This document shows, in pieces, positions 15,738 to 22,711 of a DNA stretch of 64,000 nt. The position numbers were made by a program, and so were the translations under genes. The notes below the pieces were generated by a model that was not told the origin of the DNA, did no database searches, and saw only the letters and a program-made list of their open reading frames with translations. The stretch spans positions 62,001 to 126,000 of the forward strand of contig VBFH01000025.1 of NCBI GenBank assembly GCA_005883575.1, in the 5' to 3' direction. Numbering within the stretch: the stretch's first letter is position 1; each line of letters starts with the position of its first letter. Origin of the DNA: Chloroflexota bacterium (GTDB taxonomy: Bacteria; Chloroflexota; Dormibacteria; Dormibacterales; Dormibacteraceae).

Positions 15738-16739
15738 ATGCCGAAACGCGACCCCCACGACCCGGGAGTCGAGCCGGCCCGGCAGCGGGCTGAGGACGCA
15801 GGCGCGGCCTCGCGGTCACCTGTCCGCGTTGGAGGGGGCGAGGCGCGTTTCGGGACCGCAAGCTGGACCGACCCGACGATGACTGCGCCCGGGGTCTTCT
15901 ATCCCAAAGGCGCCGACAGCGCGGAGGAACGCTTGCGATTCTACGCAAGCGAGTTCCCGATTGTCGAGGTGGACGCGACCTACTATGCGCTGCCCAACAA
16001 GCGAACGGCGGAGAGCTGGGTGGAGCGCACACCAAAGGACTTCGTGTTCGACATCAAGGCTCACGCGCTCATGACCGGACAGCCGACCGAGGTGACGCGA
16101 CTGCCCAAGGCGATCAAAGAGGAGCTCCCGGCCGAGCTCAAAGAAAAGAAGCGCATCTATCGCAAAGACATGCCGAAGGAGCTGCTGGACGCCGTCTACG
16201 CGCAGTTTCGCGATGCGCTCCACCCGTTGATCGAAGCCGGGAAGCTGGGCGCGGTCTTCGTCCAGTTTCCGAAGTGGGTGTTCCCCTCCAATGAGGCGCG
16301 TGAGCTCATCCTCGAGACTCGAGAGCGCCTGGGGCTGCCCATCGCGGTTGAGTTCCGCCACGGCAGCTGGTTCAACGAGAAGAACGCGGAGCGCACGGTT
16401 CGATTCCTACAGGACAACAAGATCCCGTACGTCGCGGTCGACGAGCCGCAGGGCTTCAAGAGCTCGGTGCCTCCGGTCATCGTCCCGACGAACGACGAGC
16501 TCGCCGTCTTCCGATTTCACGGCAGAAATGCCGCTAACTGGGAGAAGAAAGACATTCCGCCGTCAGAGCGGTTTCGCTACCTCTATGACGTGGACGAGCT
16601 CGCGGACTGGACTCCCAAGATCGCGAGCGTCGCGAAGGGCACCAAGCAGACGCATGTCGTCTACAACAATTGCTTCTCCAACTACGGGACGACCAACGCG
16701 CGCGAGGCCGCGCGGCTGCTGGCGGAATTGCAGGCTTAA
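15738..16739 (+). CDS. DUF72 family protein (YecE-like)
   Basis: From ATG 15738 the protein has 333 residues. DUF72 landmarks are FGTASWTDPTMTAPGVFYPK, FPIVEVDATYYALPNKRTAESW, FVFDIKAHALMTG, GAVFVQFPKWV, PIAVEFRHGSWF, and the C-terminal VVYNNCFSNYGTTNAREAARLL. The fold is a TIM barrel; its biochemical role is unknown, though conserved Asp/Glu residues suggest an enzyme. The first 40 residues are a hydrophilic, poorly conserved extension. It follows the dead cupin gene and converges on DUF2461 with a shared hairpin between. Confidence 0.85.
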   Translation: MPKRDPHDPGVEPARQRAEDAGAASRSPVRVGGGEARFGTASWTDPTMTAPGVFYPKGADSAEERLRFYASEFPIVEVDATYYALPNKRTAESWVERTPKDFVFDIKAHALMTGQPTEVTRLPKAIKEELPAELKEKKRIYRKDMPKELLDAVYAQFRDALHPLIEAGKLGAVFVQFPKWVFPSNEARELILETRERLGLPIAVEFRHGSWFNEKNAERTVRFLQDNKIPYVAVDEPQGFKSSVPPVIVPTNDELAVFRFHGRNAANWEKKDIPPSERFRYLYDVDELADWTPKIASVAKGTKQTHVVYNNCFSNYGTTNAREAARLLAELQA

Positions 16740-16751
16740 GTTCCCTATCCC

Positions 16752-16777
16752 GCCCTCTCGCCGAACGGGGAGAGGGC
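16752..16777. terminator. Bidirectional hairpin between convergent genes
   Basis: GCCCTCTC (16752-16759) pairs exactly with GAGAGGGC (16770-16777), with a 10-base loop. It sits between the stop of the DUF72 gene and the stop of the DUF2461 gene and is followed by tattt on the plus strand, so it probably ends transcription from both sides. Confidence 0.65.
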
Positions 16778-17409
16778 TATTTGTGATCGAGATGCTTGGC
16801 CAGCCAGGCGTTGAGGTCCGATCCGTCCCGCCATGCTTTCGCCACGCGATCGCGCGCCTGCGGAGTCGCGATCCACTGCTCCACCGGCCACCGCTTCCAG
16901 TAGATCAAGCGCTTGTGGCGCAGTAGGTCGGCCCGCGGGTGGTCTTGCGGGTACGGAGGCGGCACGCGCTTGAGCTCCTGGCCCTCGACGTCGTAGCCCT
17001 TCTTGCGCAGCGCGGACACGATCGCGACCAGCTCTTGCCCCGAGCGGTCGGCCGCGATTGCCTCGCGCAGCCGCTTGAGCTGAACGTCGTCGACCATGTA
17101 GCGCCCGCCGGCCGCCACCAGGCCCTCCGCGTCGAGCGCGAGGTAGCCTCCCCGCTCGACATCGGCGTAGATGTTCAGCTTGTAGGGCGACTTGTCCGCC
17201 GAGAAGCGGATGTCGCGGTTGGGCCGCGAGACGCGGTGGGGCAGTCCGAACTCGGGCTCCAGGTCGGCGAGCAGAGCCAGCATCGGCGCCTTGACCTCGT
17301 CCTCGTACTGGCGGCGGTGGGCCTCGAAGTAAGGCTTGTTGTTGTTGGCGCGCAGGCCAAGGAAAAAACCCTTGAAGTCGCCTTTCCAGCCTTTGAATTG
17401 GCGCGCCAC
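16777..17409 (-). CDS. DUF2461 family protein
   Basis: The 210-residue protein matches the DUF2461 pattern: FKGFFLGLRANNNKPYFEAH (usual F..FL..L..NN...WF...), SRPNRDIRFSADKSPYKLNI (usual RI.RD.RFS.DK.PYK), a GYLALDAEGLVAAGGRYMVD segment in place of GYY...PG....GGG, and EGQELKRVPPPYPQDHPRAD with HKRLIYWKRW. Function in bacteria is unknown. No signal peptide or membrane segment is present. It is convergent with the DUF72 gene. Confidence 0.85.
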   Translation of the reverse strand: MARQFKGWKGDFKGFFLGLRANNNKPYFEAHRRQYEDEVKAPMLALLADLEPEFGLPHRVSRPNRDIRFSADKSPYKLNIYADVERGGYLALDAEGLVAAGGRYMVDDVQLKRLREAIAADRSGQELVAIVSALRKKGYDVEGQELKRVPPPYPQDHPRADLLRHKRLIYWKRWPVEQWIATPQARDRVAKAWRDGSDLNAWLAKHLDHK

Positions 17410-17800
17410 GCGGGCAGATTACTACGCACTGGCGTGGCCGTTGCCCCGGCCACCGGCCAGGCCGAGGAGTTCGGTCAGCCGGCTCAGGCGCTCATCGTCG
17501 AGCTGCTCCGGCCAGACGTCTCCATCGAGCAGCGCCACCGCACATGAATTAAGGAAGAGAGTGGTCGACTACGGATGTGGCTGAAGCGCCGGCTCGCGGC
17601 CCACTCGCAAGCTGCCCGATTTTCTGCGGATCGGGACCTCGTCAGGAGCTCTGTCCCGTCTCTGGATATATCGACAACGCCTCGCCTCATCGCGTTATCC
17701 CGTAGACGTTCGGGCATAGAAATGTGAAGCAGGATCGGTCGGTATCTCCTCCGCTGGCTACGTTGCCTAAACAGAGCCAACAAAAAAGAGGAGAAGGAAG
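17410..17800. other. 390-base stretch without a clear gene
   Basis: No reading frame here has convincing protein character. On the minus strand a 37-codon frame (about 17424-17535, ALLDGDVWPEQLDDERLSRL) looks coding-like and could be a gene tail, but it has no start or recognisable family. On the plus strand the last 100 bases presumably hold the promoter of the 17801 gene; no clear -35/-10 pair was found. Confidence 0.4.
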
Positions 17801-17917
17801 ATGCCGATCACGAACTCAAAAGAGAAATTCGGTCACGAGCTCGCGGAGATGTACGACGCCGAACACCAGTTTCTCCTGGAGCGAATCGCTCCGAGGCTGG
17901 GCAAGGCGGCTGCTTGA
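17801..17917 (+). pseudogene. 38-aa N-terminal fragment of a DUF892 (YciF-type ferritin-like) protein
   Basis: A strong ribosome site (AAGAGGAGAAGGAAG) leads into ATG 17801. The peptide MPITNSKEKFGHELAEMYDA followed by EHQFLLERIAPRLGKAAA reproduces the N-terminus of DUF892 proteins (MPI.N.KE.F.HEL.D.YDAE.Q), then stops; a complete protein has about 165 residues. The stop and the start of the next gene share one base (TGATG). It may be a decayed gene whose translation signals still drive the downstream ORF, or a retained small peptide. Confidence 0.6.
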
Positions 17918-18102
17918 TGCTCGAGGTTGTGATCACCGCTGGCGGTGCGTTCGCCGGAGCTCACGGCGCCGACAGCTCCGGTGGCGTGCAGATCGAGCTG
18001 TGGCAGGTCATCAACCTGATCGGAGCCCCTCTGCTGGCGGTCGTGTTCGCACGGCCCGTCATCGACGACCTGAAGGCCTGGCTCGGGTCGGACCGCAAAT
18101 AG
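17917..18102 (+). CDS. Small membrane-associated protein of unknown function (61 aa)
   Basis: This ATG overlaps the stop of the DUF892 fragment by one base, so translation probably depends on coupling. The product has a hydrophobic start (MLEVVITAGGAFAGAHGA), an amphipathic helix (IELWQVINLIGAPLLAVVFA) and a charged tail (RPVIDDLKAWLGSDRK). One membrane segment is likely. No family is recognised. It converges on the MOSC gene. Confidence 0.5.
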   Translation: MLEVVITAGGAFAGAHGADSSGGVQIELWQVINLIGAPLLAVVFARPVIDDLKAWLGSDRK

Positions 18103-18109
18103 TCCGGAG

Positions 18110-18868
18110 CTAAGCCTTCGCCTCGACGCGGTCGCCGATGGCGATCCTGCCGCTGGTCAGCAATTCAGCGCGTAGACCGGCCCGGTGCACGAGCGGCTCG
18201 ACGATCGGCTTTCCGATCAGGCTCGCAAGGTAGGTGCACGGCTCACACAGCTTGGTCCCGCGCGCCAGAACATCGCCGATCCAGAACTCCTTGCCCACGA
18301 GGTCGTTGAGCCGGACGCCGCGCGTCGTGATGTTGCGGCGCGTCTCCCCCGGCGCCAGTCGGATGCCGAAGTCGCGGGCCAGGTTCTCGATGTTCTCGGC
18401 CTCGATGAGCGTCACGTCTCGACTGGAGCGGTCGTCGCGCCAGGTGCCTTCGCGCCTCGCGTTGCGATCGCCCGCGAGGCCAACTCCGGCGACCGCCTCT
18501 ATCGATGGGACGGCCTGCACGAGCGCGCCGGCGAGCTCCGCGATGTGGATGTGCTCGACGGTGCCCGTCAGCTTCATCGTTTTGAACTGTTGATCGTAGT
18601 CGGGGAAGTAGCGGGGAATCACAGAGAGGTCGAACCGGGGCAGGATGGAGCTCGGCGGCTCGCGCTCGAGCAGGAAGCCAAAGCTTTGCCGGACAAGGTC
18701 TTCGACGTCGGCGACCTCTGCGCCTCGGCCCCACCGTTCGAGGTCGGCCTTCGTGACCCAGACCGCATGCCACGTGCGCTCGCCGGTGTGCTCAACCTGG
18801 ACGTCGCAACTCCAGGCATCACCATCCTGGCGGCATCCCACCTCGACCACCGAGCGAAGCTTAGCCAT
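18110..18868 (-). CDS. MOSC-domain protein with an N-terminal extra domain
   Basis: The start is ATG 18868 (MAKLRSVVEVG), giving 252 residues; the frame is open far upstream but runs over the LuxR gene. Residues from about 97 (MKLTGTVEHIHIAEL) to the end are a MOSC domain: VAGVGLAGDRN, DVTLIEAENIENLARDFGI, APGETRRNITTRGVRLNDLVGKEFWIGDVL and GTKLCEPCTYLA with the conserved cysteine used for sulfur transfer in molybdenum-cofactor sulfurase-type enzymes. Residues 1-95 form a separate small domain with two Cys (VGCRQDGDAWSC). It may be an in-frame fusion of two usually separate genes. Confidence 0.75.
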   Translation of the reverse strand: MAKLRSVVEVGCRQDGDAWSCDVQVEHTGERTWHAVWVTKADLERWGRGAEVADVEDLVRQSFGFLLEREPPSSILPRFDLSVIPRYFPDYDQQFKTMKLTGTVEHIHIAELAGALVQAVPSIEAVAGVGLAGDRNARREGTWRDDRSSRDVTLIEAENIENLARDFGIRLAPGETRRNITTRGVRLNDLVGKEFWIGDVLARGTKLCEPCTYLASLIGKPIVEPLVHRAGLRAELLTSGRIAIGDRVEAKA

Positions 18869-18893
18869 GACCTGAGCCACACTCCTGTGCGAC

Positions 18894-18928
18894 TTAATTA
18901 ACAGACTATCCACCCTTGTGCTGATAAT
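18894..18928 (+). promoter_or_regulatory. Promoter-like element upstream of the LuxR-type regulator
   Basis: The block ttaattaacagactatccac (18894-18913) precedes a good -10-like GATAAT (18923-18928), with TTAACA (18898-18903) as a possible -35 at 19 bases. The TTG start follows at 18941. A closely similar block occurs at 20622, upstream of the signalling operon, so the two transcripts may share a sigma factor or regulator. Confidence 0.5.
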
Positions 18929-18940
18929 TCGTATGTACCC

Positions 18941-20617
18941 TTGGCCGGCCTGAGCTGGAACGATCTCCCAGGCGCCTTTCTCATCTACGATGCCGATGGT
19001 CTGGTGACCGAAGCGAACCAGGCCGCGAGCGAGCTGCTCGGGATGACCAACCAGGAGCTTGTCGGCTCGGCGGCGGAAGATGCGGGTTGGCTCGTCACCG
19101 ATGCGGCGGAGGGGCCGATCAGCGTCCACCCGGTGATCGCCGCCCTGCGCGGCCGGCAGCGGGCGCGGGGTGTGCTCGCGAGGGCGCGAAGACCCGACGG
19201 CGTCGATGTCTGGGTCCAGGTCGACGCCGCTCCGGAGCTGGGCGGTGACGGCGAGGTGACCCGCGTCGTCGCCGGCATCACCGACGTCACCCACCTGATC
19301 TCGCGGAGCCGTCTGAGCGGCCGCAGCGCCGGGGACCACATCGTCGACGAGGTCACCGACCGCCTCGCCGGCGTCCGCCTCGACCCCGGGGCCATCCTGA
19401 CGACGGTCACCAAGTCACTGAGCAGGCTCCGACCGGGGATCTGGGTGGCCTCGGTGATGAGCAAGGACCCGGACACGATGCGCGTCATCGCCACTGACGA
19501 CACCGACGCGGCGGCGACCGCTTACGTCGAGGCAATGCAGCTGTCGGGCATGGTGAGGACGACGCCGATCTCATCCCGTGTCATCGAATCGGGCGAGCCG
19601 CTGCTCCTCCCCACCGTCTCGCTCGACGATCTCCAGGGCATGCTGAACGAGGAGATCCGCCGCTACCTCGATCTCCATCCGTTCGCCGGGGGGGCGACCC
19701 AGCTCGCCGTGCTCGTCGTGCCGATGCGCTCACGTGGCGCGACGATTGGCACACTGGGTCTCTTCGAGCGGCGCGGCTCTAACCCCCTGACTGAGAAGGA
19801 TGTGATCTGGGTGCAGGAGATCGCGGACAGGACCGGCCTCGCCGTCGAGAACGCACAGCTCTACGAGGACGCCGTCCAGCGGCTCGATCGCCTGACCGCC
19901 TTGCAGAGCGTCAGCCTCGCGGTCAGCGCCAGCCCCGACCTGCGTCTGACGCTCAAGGTCATCCTCGACCACATCACCGCGCAGCTGAAGGTGGATGCCG
20001 CGGACGTACTGTTGCTCGACGAGACGGACAACACGCTTGCGCTCTCGGCGAGCACGGGCTTTCTGTCCACGGCCGTGCCCGACTACCGCCTGCCCGTCGA
20101 CGAGGGAGTGCCAGGGCGTGCGGTCATGAGCCGGCGCATCGAAACGGTCACCGCCCTCAGCGCCTTCTCGCAGTTCCGCCGCCGGTCACTTTTCGCGCGC
20201 GAAGGGTTCAAAGCCTACGGCGCGGTCCCGCTCATCAGCCGAGGCAAGCTGCTGGGCGCGCTCGAGGTCTTCCATCGCGCGGCCCTGACCCCGGACCAGG
20301 AGTGGATGGCGTTTCTCGACGCGCTCGGCAGCGTCGCGGCGGTGGCCATCGACAGCGCGACCATGCAGGAACGGCTTCGCCAGCGCCGGTACCTGCCCGA
20401 GGTCCGCAGGGCGGCGCGGGCCGCGCCCCCATTGAGCGCCACCGAAACCGAGATCCTGCGCATGGCCGTCGAGGGGATGACCAACCGCGAGATCGCCGTC
20501 AAGGTGCACCTGAGCCAGAACACGGTCAAGTTCCACATGCGCCAGATCCTGCAGAAAACGGGCGCCTCCAACCGCACCGAGCTCGCTCACCAGGCCGCCA
20601 AAGAGGGCTGGCTGTGA
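18941..20617 (+). CDS. PAS-GAF-GAF-LuxR transcriptional regulator
   Basis: The 558-residue protein starts with a PAS domain (residues 5-125: AFLIYDADGLVTEANQAASE LLGM ... VVAGITDVTHLI). Two GAF-like domains follow (about 150-310 and 325-475; LAVLVVPMRSRGATIGTLGL and YGAVPLISRGKLLGALEVFH are their last strands). It ends in a LuxR/NarL winged helix (496-558: LSATETEILRMAVEGMTNRE, then IAVKVHLSQNTVKFHMRQIL). No receiver domain is present, so it should sense a small molecule or redox state directly. The TTG start is 13 bases after the promoter-like GATAAT. It lies just upstream of the kinase operon on the same strand. Confidence 0.85.
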   Translation: MAGLSWNDLPGAFLIYDADGLVTEANQAASELLGMTNQELVGSAAEDAGWLVTDAAEGPISVHPVIAALRGRQRARGVLARARRPDGVDVWVQVDAAPELGGDGEVTRVVAGITDVTHLISRSRLSGRSAGDHIVDEVTDRLAGVRLDPGAILTTVTKSLSRLRPGIWVASVMSKDPDTMRVIATDDTDAAATAYVEAMQLSGMVRTTPISSRVIESGEPLLLPTVSLDDLQGMLNEEIRRYLDLHPFAGGATQLAVLVVPMRSRGATIGTLGLFERRGSNPLTEKDVIWVQEIADRTGLAVENAQLYEDAVQRLDRLTALQSVSLAVSASPDLRLTLKVILDHITAQLKVDAADVLLLDETDNTLALSASTGFLSTAVPDYRLPVDEGVPGRAVMSRRIETVTALSAFSQFRRRSLFAREGFKAYGAVPLISRGKLLGALEVFHRAALTPDQEWMAFLDALGSVAAVAIDSATMQERLRQRRYLPEVRRAARAAPPLSATETEILRMAVEGMTNREIAVKVHLSQNTVKFHMRQILQKTGASNRTELAHQAAKEGWL

Positions 20618-20621
20618 CCGT

Positions 20622-20657
20622 TTGATTAACAGAACTACCCACCTGGGTAGCGAATTA
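20622..20657 (+). promoter_or_regulatory. Second copy of the promoter-like element, with a palindrome
   Basis: ttgattaacagaactaccca (20622-20641) repeats the block at 18894 with few changes (shared core ATTAACAGA and CTAYCCACC). Here it runs into a perfect inverted repeat CTACCCA-CC-TGGGTAG (20635-20650), followed by GAATTA (20652-20657) in the -10 position. The position and symmetry suggest the promoter and operator of the five-gene signalling operon. The LuxR-type protein next door is the obvious candidate ligand, by inference. Confidence 0.5.
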
Positions 20658-20725
20658 GTCCTACGGGGAGTGAGCCGCCAGGCCATTACTTCTTAATCTC
20701 CAGGCAAAGGAAGCCTGGCTCTTAC

Positions 20726-20872
20726 ATGGCCTTCGTGGCGGCGCGGGCGGGGATCGATGACCTTGATGGTCGGCGCCTCTGTCTGGCCGCGGCCCTGCTG
20801 GTCGCGACCCTGGGCTTCCTGTTGACCCCACCCCTGGCGGGCATCCTGGTCTTGCTCGGCGTCGTGTCATGA
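20726..20872 (+). CDS. Single-helix membrane peptide leading the signalling operon (48 aa)
   Basis: This small gene has one strong membrane segment (LCLAAALLVATLGFLLTPPL followed by AGILVLLGVV) after a soluble start (MAFVAARAGIDDLDGRR). Its stop overlaps the kinase start (ATGA, 20869-20872), so it is translationally coupled. A purine-rich AAAGGAAG lies 14 bases upstream. No family is recognised. It may tether or regulate the kinase-receiver-HD-GYP protein, which has no membrane helix of its own. Confidence 0.6.
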   Translation: MAFVAARAGIDDLDGRRLCLAAALLVATLGFLLTPPLAGILVLLGVVS

Positions 20873-22710
20873 AAGTCCAGGAGGGGGCGACCGTCGGCGC
20901 CTACAAGATCATCGAGCGGATCGGGCGAGGCGGCATGGCCACCGTGTACCGGGCGTACCACCCCGCCCTGGACCGCTTCGTCGCCATCAAGGCTCTGCCC
21001 GATTTCTTCGCCGACGACCCGCTGTACCGCGAGCGGTTCCAGCAGGAGGCCCGCTCGGTGGCACACCTCAAGCACCCCAACATCCTGGAGATCTTCGACT
21101 TCGGGTACGAGGACGGCCTCGCCTACCTCGTCCTCGAGCTGGTCGATGGCGGGACCCTAGCGGACAGGCTCGGGCAGCCGTTGGATCTTCGCGAAGCGGT
21201 ACGCCTGCTGAGCCAGGTGGCCGGCGCGCTCGACCACGCCCATCAGCACGGCATCCTCCACCGCGACATCAAGCCATCCAACATCCTCATCCACACTGAT
21301 GGGACGGCGGTCCTCGCCGACTTCGGCCTGGCGAAGATGGCCGGCTCGCTGCGCAGGCTAACCAGCTCTGGCACGGTGATGGGGACGCCCGAGTACATGT
21401 CGCCGGAACAGGCGGCCGACGAGCCGATCGGACCCGCCTCCGACCTGTACTCATTCGCAGTGGTTGCCTACGAGATGCTGACCGGCCGCGTGCCTTTTCA
21501 CGCCGAGACGCCCGCCGCCATCTTGCTGTCTCACGTCACCAAGGCGATGCCGGCAACACATGAGCTGCGAGGCGAGCTGTCCGCGCACGTCGAAGATGTT
21601 CTGCGGCGCGGCCTTGCGAAAAGTCCCGAGGACCGCTTCTCGTCAGCGGCCGCATTCGTAGCGGCTCTGAAGCCGGCGGCGTGGCCCGGACGCCACAGCG
21701 ACAACGCCAACATGACTCCGGCGACACGGCGCCTTGCGCGCCCTTACCGCACCCCGGCCGTGCTCGTCGTTGATGACGGCGAAGCAAACCGCGAGCTCAT
21801 CGAGGCTTGCCTGGCGGGCGTCGACTGCCATGTCCGTTCGGCGGTCGATGGGGTGAGCGCGCTCAAAGCGGTCGAGGCGTCACCCCCAGACCTCGTCCTG
21901 CTCGACGTCCAGATGCCGGGCATGGACGGATACGAGGTCTGCCGTCGGATCAAGTCGAATCCCGCGTCCAGGCTGATCCCGGTCGTGATGATCACATCGC
22001 TCGACGACACCGACGATCGCGTCCGCGCTCTGGAGGCCGGCGCGGACGACTACATGACCAAACCGGTCGACCGTGTGGAGCTCGTCGCGCGCGTGGCCTC
22101 CGCGCTGCGGCTCAAGAGTCTGTACGACTCGCTGGACAGCGCCGAGCAGGTCATCTTCGCGCTCGCGTCGGCGGTCGAGGCCAAAGATCCGTTCACCGAA
22201 GCCCATACCCAGCGTGTCGCCGAGTCGGCGAGGATGATCGGTGTCCGCCTGGGCCTCGGCCCGTCGCACCTGGACGCGCTCTACCGCGGCGGCCTCATCC
22301 ACGACATCGGCAAGATCGGAATTCCGGACGCCATCCTCCTCAAGCCCGGGCCGCTCGACGCCGACGAACAGATCACGATGCACCTGCATCCGATCATCGG
22401 CGAGAACATCGTCGCGCCCCTTCGTTCCGGGGCGCGCTTGCTGCCCATCATCCGCAACCACCACGAGCATTTCGACGGGACCGGATATCCCGATCGCCTC
22501 TCTGGCGCGGGCATTCCTCAGCTGGCGCGCATCGTTGCGGTCTGCGACGCGTTCGATGCGCTGGTCAACGATCGCCCCTACCGCGCGCGCAAGACGGTCG
22601 AGGAAGCGCTCGCGATCCTTCGCGACGGCGCCGGCCGGCAGTGGGATCCCCAGGTCGTGGAAGTATTCGTCGCCGACGTGCCCGCGTTCGCCTCCCTTGG
22701 GGCGGCCTGA
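20869..22710 (+). CDS. Ser/Thr protein kinase-receiver-HD-GYP fusion
   Basis: Three complete signalling modules lie in one 613-residue soluble protein. Residues 10-268 are a Hanks-type kinase: GRGGMATVY loop, Lys41, HRDIKPSN (131-138), DFG (151-153), MGTPEYMSPEQ. Residues 296-410 are a response-regulator receiver with VVDDGE, Asp346 in LLDVQMPGMDG and Lys398. Residues 425-605 are an HD-GYP domain: EAHTQRV, GLIHDIGKIGIPD, HPIIGENI, RNHHEHFDGTGYP, the pattern of c-di-GMP phosphodiesterases. All key catalytic residues are present. One protein would thus join Ser/Thr phosphorylation, phosphorelay and second-messenger breakdown. It is coupled to the membrane peptide and one base from the histidine kinase gene. 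Confidence 0.92.
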   Translation: MKVQEGATVGAYKIIERIGRGGMATVYRAYHPALDRFVAIKALPDFFADDPLYRERFQQEARSVAHLKHPNILEIFDFGYEDGLAYLVLELVDGGTLADRLGQPLDLREAVRLLSQVAGALDHAHQHGILHRDIKPSNILIHTDGTAVLADFGLAKMAGSLRRLTSSGTVMGTPEYMSPEQAADEPIGPASDLYSFAVVAYEMLTGRVPFHAETPAAILLSHVTKAMPATHELRGELSAHVEDVLRRGLAKSPEDRFSSAAAFVAALKPAAWPGRHSDNANMTPATRRLARPYRTPAVLVVDDGEANRELIEACLAGVDCHVRSAVDGVSALKAVEASPPDLVLLDVQMPGMDGYEVCRRIKSNPASRLIPVVMITSLDDTDDRVRALEAGADDYMTKPVDRVELVARVASALRLKSLYDSLDSAEQVIFALASAVEAKDPFTEAHTQRVAESARMIGVRLGLGPSHLDALYRGGLIHDIGKIGIPDAILLKPGPLDADEQITMHLHPIIGENIVAPLRSGARLLPIIRNHHEHFDGTGYPDRLSGAGIPQLARIVAVCDAFDALVNDRPYRARKTVEEALAILRDGAGRQWDPQVVEVFVADVPAFASLGAA

Positions 22711-22711
22711 G

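Noticed and set aside
18941-19339. N-terminal extension of the MOSC gene to 19339
   Set aside because: The extension runs antisense through the PAS domain of the LuxR gene and looks non-coding; ATG 18868 gives a sensible start.
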